Positions 33,518-42,722 of a stretch of 64,000 nucleotides of DNA are shown here, one piece after another; position 1 is the first letter of the stretch, and each line of letters starts with the position of its first letter. The notes beneath the pieces were generated by a model that had not been told where the DNA came from, did no database searches, and was given only the letters and a program-made list of their open reading frames with translations. Made by a program: the position numbers and the translations under genes. This DNA comes from Prevotella sp. khp7 (lineage in GTDB: Bacteria > Bacteroidota > Bacteroidia > Bacteroidales > Bacteroidaceae): assembly GCF_900109055.1 (NCBI RefSeq), contig NZ_FOIV01000002.1, positions 496,001 to 560,000 on the forward strand, in the 5' to 3' direction.

Positions 33518-34513
33518 ATGGCAATTTCAATTGACGATATCAAGAAGCTTCGCGCAATGACTGGCGCAGGTCTGGCTGACGTAAAGAAGGCTTTGACTGA
33601 GGCTGAGGGCGACTTTGACAAGGCTAAGGAGCTCCTTCGTGAGCGTGGCCTCGCTATTGCTGCTAAGCGTAGCGACCGTGAGACTTCAAATGGTTGTGTA
33701 CTCGTAAAGAAGGTTGATGGCTTTGCTGCCATGATCGCCTTGAAGTGCGAGACCGACTTTGTGGCTAACGGTGCCGATTTTATTGCTCTGACTCAGAGTA
33801 TCCTCGACGCTGCTATTGCTGCTAAGGCTACCGATATTGAGGCTGTTAAGGCTCTCGATATCAATGGTCAGACTGCACAGGAAGCTGTTACACAGCGCTC
33901 AGGTATCACTGGTGAGAAGATGGAGCTCGACGGTTACCTCGTACTCGAGGGCGACAATGTTGAGGTTTACGACCACATGGGTAAACATACTCTCTGCACC
34001 ATGGTACAGACCAATAAGCCCGCTGCTGAGCAGGGTCATCTCGTAGCTATGCAGGTGGCTGCCATGAAGCCCGTAGCTCTCGATGCTCAGAGCGTTGACC
34101 AGAAGATTCTCGACGAGGAGTACAAGACCTCTTTCGAGAAGACTAAGCTCGAGCAGGTAGAGAAGTATGTTGAGATGAAGTTGAAGAAGGCAGGTCTGAA
34201 CCCCAACCTCGTTGACTCTGAGGATCATATTGAGAGTAATATGTCTAAGGGTTGGTTGACTCAGGCTCAGGCTGATGAGGCTCGTAAGATCATTGCTGAG
34301 GCTAAACCCGAGGGTGAGGCTCAGCTGAAGATGCCTATGATCGAGAACATCGCTAAGGGTCGTGTTCAGAAGTTCCTGAAGGAGAACTGCCTGGTTGACC
34401 AGGAGTTCCAGTTCGGTGATGGTGATAAGGCTACTGTTGCTCAGTGGCTCGCTAAGCAGGACAAGGATCTGAAGATCACCGCTTTCAAACGCTTCACACT
34501 CGTTGCTGACTAA
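33518..34513 (+). CDS. tsf: Elongation factor Ts
   Basis: 331 residues beginning with the UBA-like helix region IDDIKKLRAMTGAGLADVKKALTEAEGDFDKAKELLRERG, including the TGAGLADVKKAL signature, then the dimerisation core with KCETDFVA. It exchanges GDP for GTP on EF-Tu. It is the last gene of the operon and is followed by a strong terminator at 34539-34572. Confidence 0.98.
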   Translation: MAISIDDIKKLRAMTGAGLADVKKALTEAEGDFDKAKELLRERGLAIAAKRSDRETSNGCVLVKKVDGFAAMIALKCETDFVANGADFIALTQSILDAAIAAKATDIEAVKALDINGQTAQEAVTQRSGITGEKMELDGYLVLEGDNVEVYDHMGKHTLCTMVQTNKPAAEQGHLVAMQVAAMKPVALDAQSVDQKILDEEYKTSFEKTKLEQVEKYVEMKLKKAGLNPNLVDSEDHIESNMSKGWLTQAQADEARKIIAEAKPEGEAQLKMPMIENIAKGRVQKFLKENCLVDQEFQFGDGDKATVAQWLAKQDKDLKITAFKRFTLVAD

Positions 34514-34538
34514 TCCATTAGTCACTATATTAAAAAAG

Positions 34539-34572
34539 AATCGGCATTGTTTGTGCAGTGCCGATTTTTTTT
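34539..34572 (+). terminator. Terminator of the rplM-rpsI-rpsB-tsf operon, overlapping the next promoter
   Basis: AATCGGCA (34539-34546) pairs with TGCCGATT (34559-34566); T-run 34565-34572. The loop contains the -33 element of the next gene. Confidence 0.9.
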
Positions 34573-34581
34573 GTACCTTTG
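34550..34581 (+). promoter_or_regulatory. Promoter of the fumarylacetoacetase-family gene
   Basis: TTTG (34550-34553), 20 bases, then TACCTTTG (34574-34581). The -33 box lies in the loop of the upstream terminator. Confidence 0.85.
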
Positions 34582-34600
34582 TCTCCAAAACCATAGCATT

Positions 34601-35218
34601 ATGAAGATATTCGCCATTGGCATGAACTATGCCGCGCATAATCAGGAGTTACATGGCACGCTGAAGCGCCCTGATGACCCCGTCATATTCACGAAGGCCG
34701 ATTCTGCCTTTCTTAATCAGGGTAAGCCTTTCTTTATTCCTGACCATCTGGGACGTATCGACTACGAAACTGAGGTGGTTGTGCGTATCTGCCGTTTGGG
34801 TAAGAATATCCCTGAACGTTTTGCTCATCGCTATTATGATGCGGTGACTGTGGGTATCGATTTTACGGCGCGCGACCTGCAGAAGAAGGCTTCGGAGGCA
34901 GGACAGCCCTGGACTATCTGCAAGGGGTTCGACGGCTCTGCAGCTATAGGCGAGTGGGTACCTAAGGAGAAGTTTCTTGATATTCAAGCCATTCATTTCC
35001 ATCTTGACATCAATGGAAATACCGTTCAGGAAGGATGTACCAGCGACATGCTCTATCGTGTTGACGAGATTATCGCCTATATTTCTCAGTTCTTTACATT
35101 GAAGACAGGTGATATCCTCTATACTGGCACCCCCGCAGGTGTGGGGCCTGTTCATATTGATGATCATCTCGAAGGCTACCTCGAAGAACGCAAGGTGCTT
35201 GAATTTAATTGTAAATAA
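34601..35218 (+). CDS. Fumarylacetoacetate hydrolase family protein
   Basis: 205 residues from the ATG at 34601, 19 bases after the -7 box; the frame is open further upstream but overlaps the promoter. The core reads MKIFAIGMNYAAHNQE, PVIFTKADSAF, the metal-binding IDYETEVVVRI, VGIDFTARDLQ, and GDILYTGTPAGVGPV. Family members are Mg-dependent hydrolases or decarboxylases of 2-oxo acids (FAH, HpcE, oxaloacetate decarboxylase-like). Small single-domain members like this are often acylpyruvases. Single gene. Confidence 0.9.
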   Translation: MKIFAIGMNYAAHNQELHGTLKRPDDPVIFTKADSAFLNQGKPFFIPDHLGRIDYETEVVVRICRLGKNIPERFAHRYYDAVTVGIDFTARDLQKKASEAGQPWTICKGFDGSAAIGEWVPKEKFLDIQAIHFHLDINGNTVQEGCTSDMLYRVDEIIAYISQFFTLKTGDILYTGTPAGVGPVHIDDHLEGYLEERKVLEFNCK

Positions 35219-35254
35219 GTATTGTTTTTTGAGGAATAAACTGTGTTTTCTAAA

Positions 35255-35298
35255 GATTGGTCACAGATTGTCTCAGAATAGTCACAGGTTATTGCTTG
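35255..35298. repeat. Degenerate 10-11 base tandem repeat upstream of porU
   Basis: GTCACAG (35260), GTCTCAG (35270) and GTCACAG (35281) recur at 10 and 11 bases, two of them preceded by GATTG/ATTG. The rest of the 263-base gap 35219-35481 shows no clear promoter; TACTTTG near 35417-35424 is one base short of the -7 consensus. Confidence 0.4.
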
Positions 35299-35481
35299 TT
35301 GTTTCTTCTCGTGTGCTTATATGTATATATAGTTGTAATACTTACTTTTTACCCCACACTTCCCGCACGTAAAGAAATCGCCTCCTCAAATGACATCCTT
35401 TGCAGTTCTTTTGCCATACTTTGTTGGGCAAATAGGTAGGATGACGCAATAAAGGAGCGGGAGATTTCGTTTATAAAGGTA

Positions 35482-38400
35482 GTGATAAGAATCTTTAGGC
35501 TGATAATTGGTTTGGTGCTTTTGTCTCTCTGTCGGCAGGCAGAGGCGCAAGAGTATTTTGACTTGACTGCCAGTCAGGTTAAGATAGATTCACTGCTGCC
35601 TGTCTTTAGTTGGCATAAGACGTTGGGGCCGCACTATGCTGACTCTGTCTATGCTGTGACTATAGAGTATCCAGAATTCATTGACATGCAGCCTGCAGAC
35701 GTTTGCCGCTATAAGCAGATTAGTGATGGCTTATCTTTGCCAGTAATGCCTGTGGTGAGTCAATCAATAGGTGTGGTGAGGAAACATGGGGTACTTGAAG
35801 TGTCGTTTGTGCCATTGGTGTTCCGCAATGGCAAGTATCAGAAACTTGTGAGTTTTAAGTTGGACGTAAGGAGTCAACGGGCTGATAGTAGAAACCTGAC
35901 GCGTGGTTCGTTTAACCGCTATGCTGACCACTCTGTATTGCGAGAGGGCACATGGGCTAAGATCCGTATTTCTGAGAGTGGCTTCTATCAACTTTCAGAT
36001 GCTCTAATCCGAAAGGCTGGTTTCTCTGATATTAATAAAGTGAAAATATATGGATATGGAGGTGCCTTACAGACAGAAAGCCTGACAGGTGACTATCTCT
36101 CGGCTACAGACGACTTGTACGAGGTGCCAACCTGTACCATCAATGGACGTAAGGTGTTTTATGGCGTTGGACCTGTGACATGGGAACAAAAAGACGTACT
36201 TCAGCGTATACGCAATCCTTATAGTGACTATGGCTATTATTTTCTGACAGAAAGCGATGACAAACCTCTATCCGTCAGTCAGGAGACTATATTAGCTGAT
36301 AACTATCCCTCTAATAATGATTATCACACCCTCTACGAGATAGACGACTATGCTTGGTATCATGGCGGACGTAACCTCTATGATAAGACCCTCTTCAATA
36401 TTGGATTTCCTCAAATCTATAATCTCAAAGCCGTTGGCAGCAAAGGAAAGCTGACGGTAGCGTTGACCTATGATGGAAATTTTGAGGCTGTGATAGAGGT
36501 AAATGGTGCTGTGGTGGGTACAATAGCCCGCGACGTTAGATTAGATGCCTATAGTAAGGCTGATAGACATGCGGAAACTTATGAGTTGGAGAATCTGCAA
36601 GCAGAGAACATTATTCGTATTACGCAGACTGCAGGTAACCATGTAAGACTTGACTTCCTGGACCTCTATCATGAGAAGCCTAATGCCCAGCCCGACTTGC
36701 AGACGGCTTATCTGCCAGAGCCGGAATATGTTTACCAAATAACGAATCAGAACCATCATGCTGATGAGGCGGCCGATATGATAATCATCATACCTACTAC
36801 TCAGAAATGGCTGACTCAAGCAGAGCGTATCAAGGCCCACCACGAACAGAAGGATGGATTGAGGGTAAGGATTGTGCCTGCTGATGAACTATATAACGAA
36901 TTCTCAAGCGGAACTCCTGACGCAACCGCCTATCGTCGCTACATGAAGATGCTCTATGATAGGGCTGTGACAGAGGCGGATATGCCTAAGTATCTATTAC
37001 TTTTCGGTGACGGTGCCTGGGACAACCGTATGCGCTGCTCAGAGTGGAAAGACTATGACCCTGACGACTTCCTGCTTTGCTATGAGAGTGAGAACTCGTT
37101 CAGCTCAGTGAACTGTTTTGTGAGTGATGATTTTTTCTGTCTGTTAGATGATGAGGAACAGATACGGCAACTTGCAGGCAGCGGCTACATTTATCAGGGT
37201 AAGCCCGACGTAGCGGTGGGACGATTTCCTGCACGAACGCCAGAGGAGGCACAGATATTGGTAGATAAGACGCTCAGATATGCTAATAACGAGCAGGCGG
37301 GCATTTGGCAGAACACTATCTGCATGATGGGTGACGATGGCAACGGCAATGCTCACATGACGACAGCTGACAAGGTGGCCACTCTTGTGGAAACCAACTA
37401 TCCTGGCTATCAGCTGAAAAAAATCTACTGGGATGCTTATACCCGTACTTCTTCGTCTACGGGCTATAGTTACCCAGATGTGACGCGTCTCATCAAACAG
37501 CAGATGGAGAGTGGGGCACTGATTATGAACTATTGTGGTCATGGCGCTCCTTATGCATTCTCCCATGAACTAGTGATGAAATTGTCTGATTTTGAGGAGT
37601 CTGTAACAAAGAAATTGCCTTTATGGGTGACGGCTTCTTGCGATATCATGCCTTTCGATGGACAGGAAGAGAATATCGGTGAGACGGTGATGCTCAGCAA
37701 ACGGGGAGGCGGTGTGGCTTTCTTTGGCACCACCCGTACTGTCTATGCTTCTTATAATGAAGCCATGAATTTGGCTTTCACTAGTTATGTACTCTCGCCA
37801 GAAAATACCATCGGTGAAGCTGTGCGACGAGCAAAATGCGACCTTGTGAGTCAAGGTAGAGATACCTCACCTAACAAATTGCAATACACCTTACTGGGTG
37901 ATCCAGCCTTGAAACTGGCTCTCCCAACAGCCAGTGTGATTATTGATAGTATCAATGGTCAGGTTGTGGGCGATGATGTTGTCCAGTTGGCAGCAGGTAC
38001 TGAGGTGCGAATAAGTGGGCGTGTGGAGCAGATGATTAACGGCATTGTAACGGCCACGGTAAGGGATGCCGAGGAAACAATCGTCTGCAAATTGAACAGT
38101 CAGGATGCTGATGGTGCCGAAGAGCCTTTTGTGTATAAAGACCGCACGAAAACCCTTTTCAGTGGGTCAGATAGTATACGTGATGGACAATTCCAAATAA
38201 CCTTTGTAGTACCAAAAGATATCAGTTATACTGATGGCAAAGGTCTGATAACCCTGTATGCTGTTAATGCTGATAAGACGCTGACAGCTCATGGGGCGTA
38301 TGACGGATTCATTCTTTCTGCCGGCAATGGCTTGCAGACCGATTCTATCGGGCCTAGTATTTATTGTTATCTGAACGCTAAGACCTTTATGAATGGTGAC

Positions 38401-38994
38401 AAAGTGAATACTACGCCATACTTTATGGCAGAATTATACGATGATAGTGGTATTAACGCCTCTGGCAGTAGCATTGGTCATGATTTGGAATTGGTTATCG
38501 ACGGTGAAGCGTTGAAAACGTATAATCTGAACGATTACTTCACATACGACTTTGGTGACTATCGTAGCGGTAAAGTGGGCTTCAGCATTCCTGAACTCAG
38601 CGAAGGGCAGCACCGACTGCGTTTCAGGGCTTGGGATGTTTTAAACAACTCATCGACTTCTGAACTAGTGTTCAATGTAGTAAAGGGATATGAGTCAAAT
38701 CAATTTAATGTGGTTTGTACGAAGAATCCTGCCACAGAAAACACCTCGTTTATCATCACACACGACCGAATGGGAGGGGAGTTGACAGTGACTCTCGATG
38801 TGTTTGACCTCTCTGGGCGACAACTATGGAGTCACACGGATACTGGTATGTCGTCAGACAATACCTATACCATTGACTGGGATCTTCGTCTCGCAGGTGG
38901 CAACCGTATGCAAACGGGTGTCTATATGTGCCGATTCCAGCTCGATGGCGGTGTTTCAAAAACGGTAAAATTGATTGTATTAAGCAATAATTAG
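35482..38994 (+). CDS. porU: Type IX secretion sortase PorU (C25 gingipain-like)
   Basis: 1170 residues starting at a GTG; no ATG is in frame before the upstream stop. A signal peptide (IFRLIIGLVLLSLCRQAEAQ) leads into an N-terminal domain, then a C25 cysteine-protease domain (about 430-810) with the catalytic His near 687 (NYCGHGAPY) and Cys near 720 (VTASCDIMPFDG). The C-terminus (VTLDVFDLSGRQLWS...YMCRFQLDG...KTVKLIVL) is a T9SS-type tail. PorU cuts this tail from cargo and joins cargo to A-LPS at the cell surface (established in Porphyromonas). porV follows 30 bases downstream. Confidence 0.92.
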   Translation: MIRIFRLIIGLVLLSLCRQAEAQEYFDLTASQVKIDSLLPVFSWHKTLGPHYADSVYAVTIEYPEFIDMQPADVCRYKQISDGLSLPVMPVVSQSIGVVRKHGVLEVSFVPLVFRNGKYQKLVSFKLDVRSQRADSRNLTRGSFNRYADHSVLREGTWAKIRISESGFYQLSDALIRKAGFSDINKVKIYGYGGALQTESLTGDYLSATDDLYEVPTCTINGRKVFYGVGPVTWEQKDVLQRIRNPYSDYGYYFLTESDDKPLSVSQETILADNYPSNNDYHTLYEIDDYAWYHGGRNLYDKTLFNIGFPQIYNLKAVGSKGKLTVALTYDGNFEAVIEVNGAVVGTIARDVRLDAYSKADRHAETYELENLQAENIIRITQTAGNHVRLDFLDLYHEKPNAQPDLQTAYLPEPEYVYQITNQNHHADEAADMIIIIPTTQKWLTQAERIKAHHEQKDGLRVRIVPADELYNEFSSGTPDATAYRRYMKMLYDRAVTEADMPKYLLLFGDGAWDNRMRCSEWKDYDPDDFLLCYESENSFSSVNCFVSDDFFCLLDDEEQIRQLAGSGYIYQGKPDVAVGRFPARTPEEAQILVDKTLRYANNEQAGIWQNTICMMGDDGNGNAHMTTADKVATLVETNYPGYQLKKIYWDAYTRTSSSTGYSYPDVTRLIKQQMESGALIMNYCGHGAPYAFSHELVMKLSDFEESVTKKLPLWVTASCDIMPFDGQEENIGETVMLSKRGGGVAFFGTTRTVYASYNEAMNLAFTSYVLSPENTIGEAVRRAKCDLVSQGRDTSPNKLQYTLLGDPALKLALPTASVIIDSINGQVVGDDVVQLAAGTEVRISGRVEQMINGIVTATVRDAEETIVCKLNSQDADGAEEPFVYKDRTKTLFSGSDSIRDGQFQITFVVPKDISYTDGKGLITLYAVNADKTLTAHGAYDGFILSAGNGLQTDSIGPSIYCYLNAKTFMNGDKVNTTPYFMAELYDDSGINASGSSIGHDLELVIDGEALKTYNLNDYFTYDFGDYRSGKVGFSIPELSEGQHRLRFRAWDVLNNSSTSELVFNVVKGYESNQFNVVCTKNPATENTSFIITHDRMGGELTVTLDVFDLSGRQLWSHTDTGMSSDNTYTIDWDLRLAGGNRMQTGVYMCRFQLDGGVSKTVKLIVLSNN

Positions 38995-39024
38995 CGTGTG
39001 TATACGTTATATGAATGAAGGTAT

Positions 39025-40206
39025 ATGAAGAAAAAAGAAGATAAAGGAAATTCGCTAAAGTGGCTGATGGTGATACTATTCATTGTTCACCATTCACTCG
39101 TTTCTATGGCTCAGGATGGTAAGAATGTAATGTTCAATCCCGTTGAACATGCTGTTATCTCACAGACCATTGCCCCAGATGCCCGTTCTGCAGGAATGGG
39201 TGATGTGGGTGTTGCTACCGACCCTGATGTCAATTCACAATATTGGAATCCTGCAAAGTATCCGTTCTGTATCAGTCGTGCAGGTATTGCTCTGAACTAT
39301 ACTCCTTGGCTTCGTCAGTTGGTCAATGATATCGACCTTGCTTATCTGGCAGGCTACTATCGTATCGGTGACTATTCGGCCATCTCTGGGTCGTTGCGTT
39401 ATTTCTCGCTTGGTGAGGTGTTTGCAAACGATGGTATGACGGTGAAACCTTATGAGATGTCGTTCGATGTAGCTTACTCGCTGATGCTGAGTGAAAAACT
39501 TTCGTTGGCGGCAGCCATCCGATGGATATATAGTGACCTGCGCTATGACTATAGTGAGGACTCCAAGCCAGCCTCAGCCTTTGCTGCCGATTTGGCTATG
39601 TATTATAATAATTACGTGATGATGGGTAGTCGCGAGTGTCAGTTGGGATTTGGTCTGAATATGTCGAACATAGGTAGCAAAATATCCTACTATGGCGATG
39701 AGGAGAGTCAGTTCCTTCCTGCTAATCTGCGTCTTGGTGCTTCGCTGATGGTTCCTGTTGATGAGTATAATCGCTTCTCCATCTCAGCCGATGCAAACAA
39801 GCTGTTGGTGCCTACGGTGCCTCGTCAGGAAGAAGGTGAATCGAACAGCGACTATCAGGATCGTGTCCGCCGTGAGTATAGCGATATCAGTGCCGTCAGT
39901 GGCATCTTCAAGAGTTTTAGTGATGCCCCAGGCGGCCTTAGTGAGGAACTGAAAGAGATTCAGTGGAGTGTAGGTGCCGAATATGTGTATCATGATCAGT
40001 TTTCGCTTCGTGCGGGTTATCATCATCAGAGTGAATCAAAGGGCAACTTGAAGTACTTCACCGTGGGTGGCGGCTTCCGCATGAATGTTTTCTCACTCGA
40101 TGTTGGCTATGTCATCTCTACTGCACGAAGTAATCCTTTGGATCAGACCCTGCGTTTCACTTTGGCCTTCGATATGGATGGCATCAAAGACTTGTTTAAG
40201 AGGTAA
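39025..40206 (+). CDS. porV: Type IX secretion outer-membrane protein PorV
   Basis: 393 residues; signal peptide, then NPVEHAVISQTIAPDARSAGMGDVGVATDPDVNSQYWNPAK in two conserved blocks, the PorV/LptO hallmark, and a 14-strand FadL-like barrel ending DQTLRFTLAFDMDG. PorV carries cargo to the PorU sortase in the attachment complex. The pair porU-porV is the usual Bacteroidota order. Confidence 0.93.
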   Translation: MKKKEDKGNSLKWLMVILFIVHHSLVSMAQDGKNVMFNPVEHAVISQTIAPDARSAGMGDVGVATDPDVNSQYWNPAKYPFCISRAGIALNYTPWLRQLVNDIDLAYLAGYYRIGDYSAISGSLRYFSLGEVFANDGMTVKPYEMSFDVAYSLMLSEKLSLAAAIRWIYSDLRYDYSEDSKPASAFAADLAMYYNNYVMMGSRECQLGFGLNMSNIGSKISYYGDEESQFLPANLRLGASLMVPVDEYNRFSISADANKLLVPTVPRQEEGESNSDYQDRVRREYSDISAVSGIFKSFSDAPGGLSEELKEIQWSVGAEYVYHDQFSLRAGYHHQSESKGNLKYFTVGGGFRMNVFSLDVGYVISTARSNPLDQTLRFTLAFDMDGIKDLFKR

Positions 40207-40223
40207 TAATATAAGAAAAAGAT

Positions 40224-40703
40224 ATGAAAATTAGAGTTGGAATGGGCTATGATGTCCATCAGTTGGTAGAAAACCGTGACCTGTGGATGGGCGGTATCAA
40301 GATTGAACATAGTAAAGGATTGTTGGGGCATAGTGATGCTGACGTGTTGTTGCATGCTGTCTGTGATGCCCTTCTTGGTGCGGCAAATATGCGCGACATT
40401 GGTTATCATTTCCCTGATACCGCTGCCGAGACTGACGGAATGGACAGTAAGGTTATTCTTAAGAAAACCATCGAACTGATAGCTACGAAAGGCTATCGTT
40501 TGGGTAATATCGATGCTACCATCTGTGCCGAACGTCCCAAGATGAATCCGCATATCCCACAGATGAGGACCTGTATGGCACAGATATGCGGTTGCGACGA
40601 GGATGATATTTCCATCAAGGCGACAACCACCGAGAAGCTTGGCTTCACTGGTCGTGAGGAGGGCATCTCGGCCTATGCCGTCGTACTGATCGAGAGGGTT
40701 TAG
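40224..40703 (+). CDS. ispF: 2-C-methyl-D-erythritol 2,4-cyclodiphosphate synthase
   Basis: 159 residues with the IspF signature MGYDVHQL (metal ligands Asp and His), GHSDADVLLHAVCDALLGAA, DIGYHFPDT, and the C-terminal TTTEKLGFTGREEGISAYAVVLI. It is a step of the MEP isoprenoid pathway. It is 17 bases after porV, so it probably shares that transcript; the strong terminator at 40740 ends the unit. Confidence 0.97.
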   Translation: MKIRVGMGYDVHQLVENRDLWMGGIKIEHSKGLLGHSDADVLLHAVCDALLGAANMRDIGYHFPDTAAETDGMDSKVILKKTIELIATKGYRLGNIDATICAERPKMNPHIPQMRTCMAQICGCDEDDISIKATTTEKLGFTGREEGISAYAVVLIERV

Positions 40704-40739
40704 ATTGTGTAAGTACCGACCCGGATCTTTGATAATGAT

Positions 40740-40771
40740 ATATCGGCAATGGTAATTGCCGATATTTTTTT
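40740..40771 (+). terminator. Terminator of the porU-porV-ispF unit
   Basis: ATATCGGCAAT (40740-40750; final base unpaired or shifted) pairs with ATTGCCGATAT (40755-40765) around a GGTA loop, followed by T residues through 40771. Confidence 0.9.
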
Positions 40772-40800
40772 GCTCTTTAGAAAAAAAAGGATAAATAATA

Positions 40801-40830
40801 TTTGCGAATTAAAAAAAATGTTTAACTTTG
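40801..40830 (+). promoter_or_regulatory. Promoter of the fimbrillin-like lipoprotein gene
   Basis: TTTG (40801-40804), 18 bases, then TAACTTTG (40823-40830). The leader to the ATG at 40974 is about 140 bases; no family recognised in it. Confidence 0.6.
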
Positions 40831-40973
40831 CCATTGTTTACAACCAAATGTCGTATCAATGGTGAGGGTACGCTCAGCGCCTAGCTATAAAACGACAACT
40901 AGAAATTACTGATTATCAACCAATAAACCTTGTAAGTCTTTTGGATTATACTATTTTTATAACATCTGTTAAT

Positions 40974-42236
40974 ATGAAAAAAACTATTTGGATGGCTGTC
41001 ATGACGGCAGTCACAGTAGCCCTTGTCGGTTGCTCAAGCGAGGACTCACTGACTGGTAATGAAAATCCGGCAGAGGGTAAGACATCTGGAATTCCATTCG
41101 TTGTTAAAGTTGCCAACAACGATGCAACCCGTGGAACTGCCATCAGTACTGTCAGTTCGTTTAACATGGTGGGTATTCAAGGTACTTCCAATAAATGGAT
41201 GGATAACTATCTGTTCACAAAGCCCAACGGCAGTTGGGTTGCTGATGGGCATGCGAATCTGACATGGCCCGATGGCGCAGATACTCATACCTTCTATGCT
41301 ACCAGTGACAATACTGATGATGTGCCAGCCATCACTGACGGGACGTTCGTGTACACCGTGCCGACTACTGTCAGAAATCAGAAGGACTTGTTGGTCGCTG
41401 TGAGCGAAGATAATGAAGCCGGCAATCCTGTTACTCTGAGCTTCAAACATGCGCTCTCGTCGGTAAAGTTCAAGATCGGATTCGACAAGGATGCACGTGG
41501 TGGAGAAGATGACCTTCATATCAAAGTTACGAAAATCACGTTGCATCATATCGCCACCAAGGGCACTTTCGATTTCGCCAACTTTGCCACCAACCCCTGG
41601 ACTGTTGATCCGGAAGATGCAGAATATATGGATATCGACATCGAGCTGAAGAGCCCGGTAGAGTTCACTCCTTCTGCTGTAGATGACTTCATCACGCTGG
41701 ATGAGAATATTGATGGCGAAATCTATGTAATGCCACATAAGCCGACACCATGGGATACAGACGGGACTCCTGGACATCCGTTGAAAGACAGCTACATCGG
41801 TGTCACCTGCCAGGCCGTCGAATACAGGACCAAAGACACGCCGACCTATTATGATCTGGCCTGTCTCGATGAGGATTCCAATGAAGATGAGTATGATGAA
41901 GCAAAGGAAATGTATATCGACTTTTATGAGGGATTTGCATCGACGGATAATGACGATTGGCTCAACGACAAAGTGGTCGGAATGATCGTCCCGACGAATG
42001 AAGACTGGGGCATGAACGTCGTTCTTGAAAGTATCCTGAACCATAGGAACGCAGAGGCAGCTGCCTACGGCACCGAGGATAATGTCGAAAAGGTGTTTAT
42101 CCCGCTGGAGATGGCCAATGGCTTCGGGTTCGGCAAGACGAATGTCATCAATATCAGAATGGACAAGATGAAGTACAGTAACGGAAAAGACTTCTATGCT
42201 CCATGGATTCCCATTATTATTCCGGTAAATCCTTAA
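40974..42236 (+). CDS. Fimbrillin-family lipoprotein (Mfa1/FimA-like)
   Basis: 420 residues from the ATG at 40974, with lipobox VALVGCSS (Cys near 19). The body fits the fimbrillin-like family: an Arg-containing segment soon after the acylated Cys (NDATRGTAI, where fimbrillins are cut by Arg-gingipain-type proteases), WPDGADTHTFYAT, and the hallmark LSFKHALSSVKFKIGF (about 165-180). Such proteins are pilus stalk, anchor or tip subunits assembled by strand exchange after processing. No other pilus genes are adjacent, but a 42-residue peptide gene follows. Confidence 0.82.
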   Translation: MKKTIWMAVMTAVTVALVGCSSEDSLTGNENPAEGKTSGIPFVVKVANNDATRGTAISTVSSFNMVGIQGTSNKWMDNYLFTKPNGSWVADGHANLTWPDGADTHTFYATSDNTDDVPAITDGTFVYTVPTTVRNQKDLLVAVSEDNEAGNPVTLSFKHALSSVKFKIGFDKDARGGEDDLHIKVTKITLHHIATKGTFDFANFATNPWTVDPEDAEYMDIDIELKSPVEFTPSAVDDFITLDENIDGEIYVMPHKPTPWDTDGTPGHPLKDSYIGVTCQAVEYRTKDTPTYYDLACLDEDSNEDEYDEAKEMYIDFYEGFASTDNDDWLNDKVVGMIVPTNEDWGMNVVLESILNHRNAEAAAYGTEDNVEKVFIPLEMANGFGFGKTNVINIRMDKMKYSNGKDFYAPWIPIIIPVNP

Positions 42237-42313
42237 TGTTCATCATTAGCCAGATGAACATCATGGATATAGAGCTCAAACAAACAAATTAATCAGAAAA
42301 AAAAGAAGGAAGT

Positions 42314-42442
42314 ATGAAAGCAAAATATGTAAAACCAGAAGCAACAGTCGTGGAAGTAGAATATTCAGGTATTCTCTGTGCATCAACTTTTGATTATTTC
42401 AGCGATCCTACAATTATCGAACGTGAAATGGAGGAGGACTAA
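42314..42442 (+). CDS. Small protein (42 residues) downstream of the fimbrillin-like gene
   Basis: ATG preceded by a GAAGGA ribosome site at 42305-42310. The product starts MKAKYVKPEATVVEVEYSG and ends acidic (EREMEED), with one Cys in GILCAST. Short proteins with a K-x-Y-x-x-P-x-x-x-V-V-E beginning are common in Prevotella and Bacteroides and stay unnamed. It shares the direction of the fimbrillin-like gene 77 bases upstream. There is no signal peptide. It is too short for confident family placement; the ribosome site and the conserved-looking start are the support. Confidence 0.6.
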   Translation: MKAKYVKPEATVVEVEYSGILCASTFDYFSDPTIIEREMEED

Positions 42443-42474
42443 GGGCCATGGTACTGAACCTTGAAATACCATAA

Positions 42475-42722
42475 AGCATAAAAGAATGATGGCGTTACTC
42501 TCTCGAGCAGCGCCATCAAAAAAGCCTATGTTTAACTAAAAATCCTTTTCTTTAAAAGAAATCTTCAGCTCACAAGAGCTAAAAATTTGAAAGTTTAAAA
42601 GGGAGCTTCGCAGCGACCTCCTGTTATCCTACAGTTGAAAACTTTCTTTTACCAATAACTAAAAACCTAAAACTATAAATATTACTACTAACCTAAAACA
42701 ATCTATTAACCTTTTGACGATG
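42475..42722 (-). ncRNA. Candidate structured small RNA, minus strand
   Basis: The promoter at 42723-42754 (minus) fires leftward into 240 bases without an open frame. Stems on that strand: outer GAAAGTTT/AAACTTTC (arms 42639-42646 and 42589-42596) enclosing GGAG/CTCC with a GCT-GCGA-AGC GNRA-type tip (42602-42621); AGCTC-ttgt-GAGCT (42567-42580); TTTCTTT/AAAGAAA near 42547-42561; and a terminal GATGGCG/CGCCATC hairpin (42488-42517) followed by T-rich bases. It ends next to the 3' end of the 42-residue gene. Confidence 0.5.
42488..42517 (-). terminator. Stem-loop ending the candidate minus-strand RNA
   Basis: GATGGCG (42488-42494) pairs with CGCCATC (42511-42517), with an inner CTC/GAG. The T-rich tract (ATTCTTTTAT) is on the minus-strand exit side; on the plus side A residues follow, so it acts best for leftward transcription. 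Confidence 0.65.

Noticed and set aside
41046..42044. A 332-codon minus-strand frame inside the fimbrillin-like gene
   Set aside because: The plus-strand gene has a lipobox, promoter and family motifs; the antisense frame has none.
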